The notes: generated from the sequence alone by a model not told the origin. A DNA stretch of 11,331 nt from Bacteroidota bacterium (GCA_023458215.1 JAEXAJ010000219.1:1-11331); one strand, 5' to 3'; positions 1-7,387 are shown, counted from the stretch's first letter. Translations and numbers: made by a program.

Positions 1-182
1 TTATAGTAACTTCGTCCGGCAGTGGCAGGATACCAACAAAGTCCCCGTTTCACCTTTCGAGCGACACCCATGTTTTCTGTTTGCCGTTTGAATTCCTCCT
101 TTTCGTATTCATATTCCATACGTAACAGGAGTTGCTGTTGTTGGAGGTGCAGAATGGGACTGTTTGAATCTGATTGTTTCAT
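1..182 (-). CDS. N-terminal part of a probable IGHMBP2/SMUBP2-type (Upf1-like) DNA helicase; runs off the left edge
   Basis: Reading the minus strand from the ATG at 182 gives 60 open codons with no stop before the window ends. The protein begins MKQSDSNSPILHLQQQQ, continues with a charged, Glu-rich, probably helical stretch (residues about 22-36, RMEYEYEKEEF) and then MGVARKVKRGLCWYP (39-53). From memory, an arginine/lysine-rich 'ARKVKRG.CWYP..GRSYY' segment opens the Bacteroides helicases of superfamily 1 annotated as IGHMBP2 family or DNA2/Upf1-like. The Walker motifs would lie outside the window, so the helicase call cannot be proven here; the reading frame itself looks real. It is divergent from acnA, with 135 bases between the two starts. 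Met22 (codon at 117-119) is an alternative start, because a -7 element ends only five bases before the ATG at 182. Confidence 0.6.
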   Translation of the reverse strand, partial: MKQSDSNSPILHLQQQQLLLRMEYEYEKEEFKRQTENMGVARKVKRGLCWYPATAGRSYY

Positions 183-187
183 GCTTA

Positions 188-195
188 CAAAGGTA
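188..195 (-). promoter_or_regulatory. Bacteroides-type -7 element for the leftmost minus-strand gene
   Basis: The minus strand reads TACCTTTG, a full match to the TAnnTTTG -7 consensus of the Bacteroides primary sigma factor. No TTTG is visible at the usual -33 spacing. If it is used, transcription would start about two or three bases before the ATG at 182, giving an almost leaderless mRNA, or else translation begins at Met22. Confidence 0.5.
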
Positions 196-225
196 GTTAT
201 TCTTCGCTTTTGCGGGAAGAAATAG

Positions 226-259
226 TTTGTTTTGTTAAACCTTTCTTCACTTTTATTTG
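226..259 (+). promoter_or_regulatory. Tentative promoter of the acnA-icd-gltA operon
   Basis: TTTATTTG at 252-259 differs from TAnnTTTG at one position. TTTG copies at 226-229 and 231-234 lie 22 and 17 bases upstream, bracketing the usual -33 spacing of about 20. The predicted start near 263 would give a leader of about 55 bases. No perfect -7 element is present on this strand between 183 and 317, so this is the best candidate rather than a firm call. Confidence 0.3.
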
Positions 260-273
260 TTCATAATATTAAA

Positions 274-288
274 TTGTAACGTTTACAA
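274..288. promoter_or_regulatory. Short inverted repeat in the acnA leader, possible operator
   Basis: TTGTAA (274-279) and TTACAA (283-288) form a perfect dyad around CGT. It lies between the candidate promoter and the acnA start, where a bound regulator could block transcription. In A/T-rich DNA such 6-base arms can arise by chance, and I cannot name a matching regulator. Confidence 0.25.
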
Positions 289-317
289 CTTCAAAATTAA
301 AAAAAATATAAGTGGCT

Positions 318-2561
318 ATGGTGTATGATTTAACAATGCTCAAGGCATTCTATGCAGCTTATGCTGAGAAAATTAAGCAGGTGCGGACTGTATTGCAACG
401 TCCGTTGACATTGGCGGAGAAAATTTTGTATGCTCATTTGTATAATGAGAAAGAAGTGAAAAACTACAAGCGGGGAGAAGATTATGTAAACTTCCGTCCC
501 GACCGTGTAGCGATGCAGGATGCCACTGCACAAATGGCATTACTTCAGTTTATGAATGCAGGGCGTGAAAAGGTGGCAGTACCTTCTACCGTACATTGCG
601 ACCATTTGATTCAAGCTTACAAAGGCGCATCGGAAGATATTGCCACGGCTAACAAAACGAATGAGGAAGTTTACAATTTCCTTCGGGATGTTTCCGCCCG
701 TTATGGCATCGGCTTCTGGCAACCCGGTGCAGGCATTATTCATCAGGTGGTTTTAGAAAACTACGCTTTTCCCGGCGGCATGATGGTAGGAACCGATTCG
801 CATACGCCCAATGCGGGTGGACTGGGTATGGTAGCTATTGGGGTAGGTGGTGCCGATGCGGTAGATGTGATGACCGGTATGGAGTGGGAGTTAAAGATGC
901 CCCGACTGATTGGTGTCAGGCTTACGGGTAAGTTGAGCGGTTGGGCTGCTCCGAAAGATGTGATTCTGAAGCTTGCCGGTATCTTGACTGTAAAGGGAGG
1001 AACCAATGCAATTATCGAATACTTTGGTCCGGGAACCGCTTCTTTGTCTGCAACAGGCAAGGCTACCATTTGCAATATGGGTGCGGAAGTAGGCGCAACC
1101 ACTTCTTTATTCCCATACGACGAACGTATGGCTGTTTATCTGAAGTCTACCGGTAGAGAAGAAGTCGTGGCGATGGCTGACACGATTGCCGCTAATCTTT
1201 GTGCGGACGATGAAGTGGTAGCTGATCCGGAGAAGTATTATGACAGAGTGATTGATATCGACCTCTCTTTGCTCGAACCTTATATTAATGGTCCGTTTAC
1301 GCCGGATGCGGCAACGCCTATCTCCAAATTTGCAGAGAAAGTGATTATGAACGGTTATCCCCGTAAGATGGAAGTGGGATTGATAGGTTCGTGTACCAAT
1401 TCTTCTTATCAGGACTTGAGCCGTGCCGCCTCCCTTGCCCGTCAGGTGAAGGAGAAGAAACTGACGGTTTCGGGTGCATTGATCGTCAACCCCGGCTCGG
1501 AACAAATCCGTGCCACTGCCGAGCGTGACGGAATGATTGGAGCCTTCGAAGAAATTGGAGCTACGATCATGGCAAACGCTTGCGGCCCGTGTATCGGTCA
1601 GTGGAAACGCTGCACGGACGATCCGGAACGCAAAAACTCCATTGTCACTTCCTTTAACCGTAATTTCGCCAAACGTGCGGACGGTAATCCGAATACATAC
1701 GCATACGTAGCCTCTCCCGAATTGACTATGGCACTTACCATTGCCGGTGACCTCTGCTTCAATCCGTTGAGAGATACTTTGATCAATCATGACGGGCAGC
1801 GGGTGAAGCTTTCCGAACCGGTTGGTGAGGAGTTGCCGTCGCATGGATTTATTCATGGCAATATGGGCTATATCGCACCTGATGGCGCAAAAGCGGAAAT
1901 TACGGTTAATCCGCATTCCGAGCGTTTGCAACTGCTGGCTCCCTTCCCGGCTTGGGAAGGCACTGACTTGCTGAATATGCCTTTGTTGATAAAGACGCAG
2001 GGCAAATGTACTACCGACCATATTTCGATGGCAGGTCCGTGGCTCCGCTTCCGTGGACATTTGGAAAATATCTCAGATAATATGCTGATGGGTGCGGTGA
2101 ATGCGTTCAACGGAGAGACTAACAAAGTATGGAACCGCTCTACTAATACCTACGGAACCGTTTCCGGTACGGCAAAATTGTATAAATCGGAAGGTATTCC
2201 CTCGATGGTTGTTGCCGAAGAAAATTATGGCGAAGGTTCCAGTCGCGAACATGCAGCTATGGAGCCGCGCTTTCTGAATGTACGAGTGATTCTGGCCAAA
2301 AGTTTCGCCCGTATTCATGAAACGAACCTGAAAAAGCAGGGTATGCTTGCCCTTACCTTTATTAATAAGGAAGATTACGATAAGATACAGGAACACGATC
2401 TGCTTTCCGTTATCGGATTGACGGATTTTGCTCCGGGAAAGAACTTGAAAGTTGTTCTTCATCACGAAGACGGTACCAAAGAAAGTATCGAAGTGCAACA
2501 TACTTATAATGAACAGCAGATAGGTTGGTTCCGTGCTGGCTCTGCACTTAACGCACGATAA
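318..2561 (+). CDS. acnA: Aconitate hydratase, mitochondrial-like
   Basis: Interconverts citrate and isocitrate through a [4Fe-4S] cluster in the cytoplasm. The 747-residue protein has the aconitase layout: three N-terminal domains holding the cluster, then a C-terminal swivel domain. Visible motifs are [10 protein letters not shown] (Asp160, Ser161, His162), the cluster ligands Cys359 in GSCTNSS and Cys422/Cys425 in ACGPCIGQW, and the swivel-domain loop [11 protein letters not shown] with the catalytic-type Ser641/Ser642 and Arg643. The three cysteines fall within one residue of the mature mitochondrial enzyme numbering (358, 421, 424), and the length fits the mitochondrial group rather than the roughly 890-residue AcnA/IRP group. 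I chose ATG 318 because remembered Bacteroides homologues begin [12 protein letters not shown]; a GTG two codons upstream at 312 would add only Met-Ala. The stop is two bases before icd, so the genes are co-transcribed and probably translationally coupled. Confidence 0.95.
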   Translation: MVYDLTMLKAFYAAYAEKIKQVRTVLQRPLTLAEKILYAHLYNEKEVKNYKRGEDYVNFRPDRVAMQDATAQMALLQFMNAGREKVAVPSTVHCDHLIQAYKGASEDIATANKTNEEVYNFLRDVSARYGIGFWQPGAGIIHQVVLENYAFPGGMMVGTDSHTPNAGGLGMVAIGVGGADAVDVMTGMEWELKMPRLIGVRLTGKLSGWAAPKDVILKLAGILTVKGGTNAIIEYFGPGTASLSATGKATICNMGAEVGATTSLFPYDERMAVYLKSTGREEVVAMADTIAANLCADDEVVADPEKYYDRVIDIDLSLLEPYINGPFTPDAATPISKFAEKVIMNGYPRKMEVGLIGSCTNSSYQDLSRAASLARQVKEKKLTVSGALIVNPGSEQIRATAERDGMIGAFEEIGATIMANACGPCIGQWKRCTDDPERKNSIVTSFNRNFAKRADGNPNTYAYVASPELTMALTIAGDLCFNPLRDTLINHDGQRVKLSEPVGEELPSHGFIHGNMGYIAPDGAKAEITVNPHSERLQLLAPFPAWEGTDLLNMPLLIKTQGKCTTDHISMAGPWLRFRGHLENISDNMLMGAVNAFNGETNKVWNRSTNTYGTVSGTAKLYKSEGIPSMVVAEENYGEGSSREHAAMEPRFLNVRVILAKSFARIHETNLKKQGMLALTFINKEDYDKIQEHDLLSVIGLTDFAPGKNLKVVLHHEDGTKESIEVQHTYNEQQIGWFRAGSALNAR

Positions 2562-2563
2562 AT

Positions 2564-3712
2564 ATGGAAAAAATTACTGTACCTTTTATCACAGGTGACG
2601 GGGTGGGAGCCGAAGTGACACCCTCCATGCAGGCAGTTGTAAATGCAGCCCTAAAAAAAGCCTACGGCAACACGCGTAGCATAGAATGGAAAGAAGTACT
2701 GGCCGGCGAGCGTGCTTTCAATGAAACCGGTTCTTGGCTGCCGGAAGAAACCATGGAAGCTTTCCACACCTACAAAGTGGGCATTAAAGGTCCTTTGACG
2801 ACTCCTATCGGGGGTGGCATCCGTTCCTTGAACGTGGCTCTGCGCCAAACCCTCGATTTGTATGTTTGCCAGCGTCCTGTACGTTGGTACAAAGGCATCG
2901 TTTCTCCCGTCAAAGAACCACAGAAAGTGAACATGTGCGTATTCCGTGAGAATACGGAAGATATCTATGCCGGAATAGAATGGGAGGCCGGTACCCCGGA
3001 AGCTGAGAAGTTCTACCGCTTTCTGCATGATGAGATGGGGGTGACTAAAGTTCGTTTCCCCGAAACATCCTCCTTTGGTGTGAAACCCGTCTCGCGCGAA
3101 GGAACGGAACGCCTGGTGCGTGCCGCCTGCGAATATGCGCTTGAACACAATTTGCCTTCCGTGACTTTAGTACACAAGGGCAATATCATGAAGTTCACCG
3201 AAGGAGGTTTCAAGAAATGGGGCTATGAGTTGGCTCAACGTGAGTTCGGCAAGGAAATAGCTGAAGGGCGTCTGGTTATCAAAGACTGCATCGCCGATGC
3301 TTTCTTGCAAAACACATTGCTTGTTCCCGAAGAATATTCCGTCATTGCTACATTGAACCTGAACGGTGATTACGTTTCCGACCAGCTGGCAGCTATGGTA
3401 GGAGGTATCGGTATTGCTCCCGGCGCAAATATCAACTATAAGACAAGACATGCCATTTTTGAGGCCACTCATGGCACTGCGCCGAATATTGCAGGGAAAA
3501 ATATCGTAAATCCCTGCTCTATTATCCTCTCAGCCGTTATGATGTTGGAGTTCTTCGGTTGGAAAGAGGCTGCGTCACTGATTGAAAATGCCTTGGAACA
3601 CAGCTTTATGGAAGCTCGTGCTACAGCCGATCTTGCTCGTTTTATGCCCGGTGGCGTTTCTCTGTCCACCACTGCTTTTACCCGCGAAATTGTGGAAAGA
3701 ATTGAAAAGTAA
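2564..3712 (+). CDS. icd: Isocitrate dehydrogenase, homodimeric Icd family; coenzyme preference uncertain
   Basis: Oxidatively decarboxylates isocitrate to 2-oxoglutarate. At 382 residues it is shorter than E. coli Icd (416), mainly because the N-terminal extension is missing. The substrate site is intact: Ser88 and Asn90 in [13 protein letters not shown], Arg94, Arg104 in QRPVR, Arg128 in FREN, Tyr135 and Lys205 equal E. coli Ser113, Asn115, Arg119, Arg129, Arg153, Tyr160 and Lys230. Metal-site aspartates occur in [10 protein letters not shown] (Asp269, Asp273). The coenzyme pocket departs from the NADP type. The E. coli Lys344-Tyr345 pair is Asn308-Ile309 (APNIAG) and Tyr391 is Ala355, while Val351 and Arg395 are kept (Val315, Arg359). 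NAD-type enzymes typically have Asp-Ile, so NAD or dual use is possible. It starts two bases after acnA and ends 26 bases before gltA. Confidence 0.93.
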   Translation: MEKITVPFITGDGVGAEVTPSMQAVVNAALKKAYGNTRSIEWKEVLAGERAFNETGSWLPEETMEAFHTYKVGIKGPLTTPIGGGIRSLNVALRQTLDLYVCQRPVRWYKGIVSPVKEPQKVNMCVFRENTEDIYAGIEWEAGTPEAEKFYRFLHDEMGVTKVRFPETSSFGVKPVSREGTERLVRAACEYALEHNLPSVTLVHKGNIMKFTEGGFKKWGYELAQREFGKEIAEGRLVIKDCIADAFLQNTLLVPEEYSVIATLNLNGDYVSDQLAAMVGGIGIAPGANINYKTRHAIFEATHGTAPNIAGKNIVNPCSIILSAVMMLEFFGWKEAASLIENALEHSFMEARATADLARFMPGGVSLSTTAFTREIVERIEK

Positions 3713-3738
3713 GAAATAACGAATTAAAAGAAATTAGT

Positions 3739-5082
3739 ATGAAGAAGGAGTATTTGATTTACAAGCTTTCTGAAGATTTGAAAGAAGCTTCCCGCATTGA
3801 AAATGAGCTGTTCAAGAAGTTTGATGTGAAGCGTGGCTTGCGCAATGAAGATGGAACAGGTGTATTGGTAGGGCTGACAAAAGTGGGTAATGTTGTGGGC
3901 TATGAACGTATTCCCGGCGGAGGTTTGAAGCCTATCCCCGGCAAACTGTTCTACCGTAATTATGATTTGGAAGACTTGGTGCATGCCACCATTAAGGAAA
4001 AACGCTTTGGATTTGAAGAGGTGGCTTACCTTTTGCTTTCGGGCCGACTGCCCGATAAGGAAGAACTGACGTCGTTCCTGGAGCTGATTAACGACAACAT
4101 GCCGTTGGAGCAGAAGACAAAGATGAACATTATCGAGCTCGAAGGAAACAACATTATGAATATTCTCTCACGCAGTGTGCTCGAAATGTATCGTTTTGAC
4201 CCGAATGCCGACGATACTTCGCGCGACAACCTGATGCGTCAGAGCATTGAGTTGATTTCCAAATTCCCCACTATCATTGCATACGCTTATAATATGCTGC
4301 GCCATGCTACTCATGGACGTTCGTTGCATATCCGCCATCCGCAGGAGAATCTGTCTATTGCCGAGAATTTCCTTTATATGTTGAAGAAGGATTACACTGA
4401 ACTGGATGCCCGTACACTCGACTTGCTGCTGGTGCTTCAGGCTGAACACGGTGGTGGTAATAACTCTACTTTTACCGTGCGCGTTACTTCTTCTACCGGA
4501 ACAGATACCTATTCGTCCATTGCGGCAGGTATCGGTTCTTTGAAAGGCCCGCTTCACGGTGGTGCCAATATTCAGGTGGCCGATATGTTCCATCATTTGC
4601 AGGAGAATATTCAGGACTGGACGAGCGTAGAAGAAATAGATACTTATTTTACCCGCATGCTCAACAAGGAAGTGTACAATAAGACAGGATTGATTTATGG
4701 TATCGGACATGCTGTTTACACGATTTCCGATCCGCGTGCTATTCTGTTGAAGGAGTTGGCTCGCGATCTTGCCCGCGAAAAAGGTAAAGCACGTGAATTT
4801 GCTTTTCTCGAACTGCTGGAAGAACGTGCTATCGAAGTCTTCGGACGCGTAAAGAATAACGGAAAGACCGTATCGAGCAACGTTGATTTCTATTCCGGCT
4901 TTGTGTACGAAATGATCGGATTGCCACAGGAGATTTTCACTCCACTGTTTGCCATGGCACGCATCGTAGGCTGGTGTGCACACCGCAACGAAGAATTGAC
5001 CTTCGAAGGCAAGCGTATCATTCGTCCGGCTTATAAGAACGTATTGGAAGAGACTCCTTATATACCTCTCAAGAAGAGATAA
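3739..5082 (+). CDS. gltA: Citrate synthase
   Basis: Condenses oxaloacetate with acetyl-CoA to make citrate, feeding the aconitase and isocitrate dehydrogenase encoded just upstream. The 447-residue protein carries the citrate synthase active site: His273 in KGPLHGGAN, His324 in YGIGHAVYTISDPRA and Asp383 in SSNVDFYSG, matching E. coli His264, His305 and Asp362. The motif around His237 reads AEHGGGNNSTF instead of the common HE.NAST pattern, and the residue after His324 is Ala where E. coli has Arg306. I recall both variants from a longer citrate synthase group found in gut Bacteroides and clostridia. The N-terminal 65 residues are helical and charged, unlike the zinc-binding start of E. coli GltA. 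It is the last gene of the operon, followed 30 bases later by a hairpin. Confidence 0.93.
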   Translation: MKKEYLIYKLSEDLKEASRIENELFKKFDVKRGLRNEDGTGVLVGLTKVGNVVGYERIPGGGLKPIPGKLFYRNYDLEDLVHATIKEKRFGFEEVAYLLLSGRLPDKEELTSFLELINDNMPLEQKTKMNIIELEGNNIMNILSRSVLEMYRFDPNADDTSRDNLMRQSIELISKFPTIIAYAYNMLRHATHGRSLHIRHPQENLSIAENFLYMLKKDYTELDARTLDLLLVLQAEHGGGNNSTFTVRVTSSTGTDTYSSIAAGIGSLKGPLHGGANIQVADMFHHLQENIQDWTSVEEIDTYFTRMLNKEVYNKTGLIYGIGHAVYTISDPRAILLKELARDLAREKGKAREFAFLELLEERAIEVFGRVKNNGKTVSSNVDFYSGFVYEMIGLPQEIFTPLFAMARIVGWCAHRNEELTFEGKRIIRPAYKNVLEETPYIPLKKR

Positions 5083-5112
5083 ACATTAAGCTTTTAAGTA
5101 ACTAATATTAAG

Positions 5113-5153
5113 AGGCATTGCTGCGATGGTTAAGTAACCGGAAGGCAATGCCT
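5113..5153 (+). terminator. Probable terminator of the acnA-icd-gltA operon
   Basis: AGGCATTGC (5113-5121) pairs perfectly with GCAATGCCT (5145-5153), giving a 9-bp stem. The 23-base loop contains a smaller GGTT/AACC hairpin (5128-5139). The stem is followed by TATTCGTT, a weak T tract. It begins 30 bases after the gltA stop, where a terminator is expected. Its last base is also the first base of the long inverted repeat that follows. Confidence 0.5.
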
Positions 5154-5248
5154 TATTCGTTCCACCATGGGGAAAGTTTCGTTCCACCGTGGGGTACTTT
5201 TCTTTCTACCACGGTGGAACGAAACTTTCCCCATGGTGGAACGAATAA
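5153..5248. repeat. Perfect 40-bp inverted repeat, 96 nt in total, built from four copies of a short unit
   Basis: Bases 5153-5192 are an exact reverse complement of 5209-5248, separated by a 16-base loop. Each arm contains two copies of CGTTCCACC (5158-5166 and 5180-5188), 22 bases apart, mirrored as GGTGGAACG at 5213-5221 and 5235-5243. Each unit continues with A or G then TGGGG and is itself partly palindromic around CCATGG or CCAC-C-GTGG. As RNA it would form one very stable hairpin. I have an impression of similar CGTTCCACC-type repeats between genes in Bacteroides, so this may be a REP/BIME-like or MITE-like element, but I cannot verify this. No gene lies in 5083-5360; the remainder holds the preceding hairpin and the next promoter. 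Confidence 0.9.
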
Positions 5249-5332
5249 ATATCCGCATCTTTTTTCCTTAGCATTCGTTGTCATTTTTATTAATTATCGC
5301 AGTGCGGCGGACTAACTTTCGGAGGTTTTCCC

Positions 5333-5340
5333 TATATTTG
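5333..5340 (+). promoter_or_regulatory. Bacteroides -7 element for the steroid-reductase operon
   Basis: TATATTTG fits the TAnnTTTG consensus exactly and is followed by the A/T-rich leader typical of Bacteroides. Transcription would start near 5343-5344, leaving a leader of about 17 bases before the ATG at 5361. I see no clear TTTG at -33. Together with the hairpins upstream, this separates the next operon from the citrate genes. Confidence 0.65.
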
Positions 5341-5360
5341 TCGTACTTAAATAAAAAACT

Positions 5361-6131
5361 ATGAATCAGGAGTATTTTCAAATCTTATTATGGATAATGG
5401 GTGCAGTGGCATTCTTTGTATTCATTGCACTCTATTTTGTCAAAGCGGGTTATGGTATGTTCCGCACTTCTTCATGGGGAATCTCTATTAATAATAAACT
5501 GGCGTGGATGCTGATGGAAGCGCCTGTTTTTATTATCATGTTTTGGCTGTGGGGAAAGAGTGGAGTAGGGTTTTCTATGCCTGTATATTTCTTTTTTCTG
5601 CTATTTCAGTTGCATTATCTTCAGCGTGCGTTTGTCTTTCCATTCATGTTGAAGGGGAATAGCCGGATGCCGATAGCAATCATGTCGATGGGGATATTAT
5701 TCAATGTCCTGAATGGAATTATGCAAGCAGGCGGACTGTTTTATTTTGCTCCCGAAGGGCTATATACTATCGGAACTGCCTATCTGTTAAAACCTCATGC
5801 GTTCATAGGTATTTTCCTGTTTTTTCTCGGCATGGGCATCAATCTCCATTCAGACCATGTGATTCGCCATCTGCGTAAACCCGGAGATACGAAACATTAT
5901 TTGCCTGCGGGCGGAATGTATAGGTATGTTACTTCGGCCAACTATTTCGGTGAATTGGTTGAATGGACCGGATTTGCTATTCTTACGTCTTCTACTGCGG
6001 CCTGGGTGTTTGTGTGGTGGACGTTTGCTAATCTTGTTCCCCGTGCCAATGCTATTTACCACCGTTATCGGGAGGAATTTGGGGATGAGGCGGTAGGAAA
6101 ACGTAAGCGTATTATACCATTTATATATTAA
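5361..6131 (+). CDS. 3-oxo-5-alpha-steroid 4-dehydrogenase (steroid 5-alpha-reductase, SRD5A-like), integral membrane
   Basis: The family reduces the delta-4 double bond of 3-oxo-delta4 steroids to the 5-alpha product with NADPH, within the membrane. At 256 residues the protein matches human SRD5A1 (259) and SRD5A2 (254), and is mostly hydrophobic with about six or seven membrane segments (for example 7-28, 50-67, 73-83, 104-127, 145-162, 203-225). Family residues are present: Glu53 in LMEAPVF and Tyr86 in QLHYLQR correspond to Glu57 and Tyr91 of SRD5A2, which hold the steroid 3-oxo group. The NADPH-side motifs are NLHSDHVIRHLRKPGDT (161-177), SANYFGELVEW (192-202) and the C-terminal KRIIPFIY. 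These match my memory of human SRD5A1 almost word for word. It is the first gene of a three-gene operon, 10 bases before the flavin reductase. The natural substrate (bile-acid-like or hormone steroid) is inferred. Confidence 0.85.
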   Translation: MNQEYFQILLWIMGAVAFFVFIALYFVKAGYGMFRTSSWGISINNKLAWMLMEAPVFIIMFWLWGKSGVGFSMPVYFFFLLFQLHYLQRAFVFPFMLKGNSRMPIAIMSMGILFNVLNGIMQAGGLFYFAPEGLYTIGTAYLLKPHAFIGIFLFFLGMGINLHSDHVIRHLRKPGDTKHYLPAGGMYRYVTSANYFGELVEWTGFAILTSSTAAWVFVWWTFANLVPRANAIYHRYREEFGDEAVGKRKRIIPFIY

Positions 6132-6141
6132 GAAGGATAGG

Positions 6142-7365
6142 ATGGAATCTAAATTATTTACACCGGTCACTCTGGGCCCGTTGACTTTGCGGAATCGAAC
6201 GATTCGTTCGGCCGCGTTCGAGAGCATGTGCCCGGGAAATGTTCCTTCGGATATGTTGCTCGACTATCATCGTTCTGTGGCAGCAGGAGGCGTGGGAATG
6301 ACTACTATTGCTTATGCAGCAGTGACTCAAAGCGGATTATCTTTTGACCGCCAATTATGGATGCGTCCCGAAATAATACCGGGTTTGCAGCGCATAACCG
6401 ATGCTATACATGCCGAAGGTGCTGCTGCGGGTATTCAGTTGGGGCATTGTGGTAACATGTCGCATAAGAGTATTTGCGGTTGTACGCCGGTGGGAGCCAG
6501 TGGTGGTTTCAACCTCTATTCTCCGACGTTTGTTCGCGGACTCCGTGCGGATGAGCTGCCGGACTTGGCGCGAGCCTATGGTCGTTCGGTAAATCTTGCC
6601 CGTGAAGCAGGCTTCGATGCCGTGGAAATACATGCAGGACATGGATATCTCATCAGTCAATTTCTTTCTCCATCTACCAATCATCGTAGAGATCAATTTG
6701 GTGGTTCTTTGGAAAATCGAATGCGCTTTATGAATATGGTAATGAGTGAAGTGATGAAAGCTGCCGGAAACGATATGGCTGTGCTGGTAAAGATGAATAT
6801 GCGTGATGGTTTTCGTGGAGGTATGGAGATGGACGAGGCTATGCAGGTGGCAATGCGTCTGCAACAATCCGGTGCTCATGCGCTGGTGTTGAGCGGAGGT
6901 TTTGTAAGTAAAGCCCCCATGTATGTAATGCGGGGAGAGATGCCGATTGCTTCCATGACCCACTACATGAAGTGCTGGTGGTTGAAGTATGGAGTACGTA
7001 TGGTAGGAAAGTGGATGATACCCGGTGTCCCTTTTAAAGAAGCCTATTTCTTGGAAGACGCGTTGAAGTTTCGGGCTGCATTAAAAATGCCGTTGGTTTA
7101 TGTAGGCGGATTAGTTTCGCGTGAAAAGATTGACGAAGTGCTCAATGCCGGTTTCGAAGCTGTACAGATGGCTCGTGCATTGCTAAATGAACCCGGTTTT
7201 GTCAACCGTTTACGCTTGGAAGAAAACGCTCGTTGTAATTGCAAACACAGCAATTATTGTATAGCCCGCATGTATTCTATAGAGATGGCCTGCCATCAAC
7301 ATTTGAAAGAGGAATTGCCGGCATGTCTGAGAAAAGAAGTGGAAAAGATTGAAGCTAAAGGCTAA
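6142..7365 (+). CDS. Old Yellow Enzyme-family NADH:flavin oxidoreductase, candidate 3-oxo-delta4-steroid 5-beta-reductase
   Basis: This 407-residue protein is an OYE-type FMN TIM barrel, the family of BaiCD and 2,4-dienoyl-CoA reductase, which reduce activated C=C bonds. It starts LFTPVTLGPLTLRNR (5-19), the usual opening. The signature EIHAGHGYLISQFLSPSTN (162-180) contains His164, His167 and Tyr169, followed by FGGSLENRMRF (186-196). The phosphate-binding end is VYVGGLVSR (319-327) and FEAVQMARALL (338-348). A cysteine cluster follows at 365, 367, 373 and 384, where iron-sulfur OYEs bind a [4Fe-4S] cluster, but with spacing C-x1-C-x5-C-x10-C instead of C-x2-C-x3-C-x11-C. It lacks the C-terminal FAD/NAD(P)H domains of the roughly 640-680-residue members, so electrons must come from another source. 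A purine-rich AGAAGGATAGG precedes the ATG. The 5-beta-reductase role is inferred from its neighbours. Confidence 0.8.
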   Translation: MESKLFTPVTLGPLTLRNRTIRSAAFESMCPGNVPSDMLLDYHRSVAAGGVGMTTIAYAAVTQSGLSFDRQLWMRPEIIPGLQRITDAIHAEGAAAGIQLGHCGNMSHKSICGCTPVGASGGFNLYSPTFVRGLRADELPDLARAYGRSVNLAREAGFDAVEIHAGHGYLISQFLSPSTNHRRDQFGGSLENRMRFMNMVMSEVMKAAGNDMAVLVKMNMRDGFRGGMEMDEAMQVAMRLQQSGAHALVLSGGFVSKAPMYVMRGEMPIASMTHYMKCWWLKYGVRMVGKWMIPGVPFKEAYFLEDALKFRAALKMPLVYVGGLVSREKIDEVLNAGFEAVQMARALLNEPGFVNRLRLEENARCNCKHSNYCIARMYSIEMACHQHLKEELPACLRKEVEKIEAKG

Positions 7366-7387
7366 TTATTAATAATCAATTATTACA

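Noticed and set aside
22..225. Plus-strand open frame before acnA
   Set aside because: It overlaps the minus-strand helicase-like start, whose translation has a recognisable basic motif; the plus-strand product is Cys/Arg/Phe-rich and ends in intergenic DNA.
312..317. GTG start two codons upstream of the acnA ATG
   Set aside because: It gives only Met-Ala extra, and remembered homologues begin at the following ATG; neither start has a strong ribosome binding site to decide.
1107..2060. 317-codon open frame on the minus strand inside acnA
   Set aside because: It is fully antisense to a gene with clear aconitase motifs, and its translation is rich in Arg, His, Cys and Phe with no recognisable domain. 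This is the usual shadow of a well-conserved coding frame.
4168..4983. 271-codon open frame on the minus strand inside gltA
   Set aside because: It is antisense to citrate synthase, has no recognisable motif, and is explained by codon bias of the true gene.
5153..5248. CRISPR-like repeats
   Set aside because: The four short units are two direct copies and their mirror images in one palindrome, with no regular spacers of 30 or more bases.
5118..5315. 65-codon open frame between gltA and the steroid-reductase operon
   Set aside because: It is a translation of the palindrome itself, starts inside the terminator stem and has no plausible initiation site.
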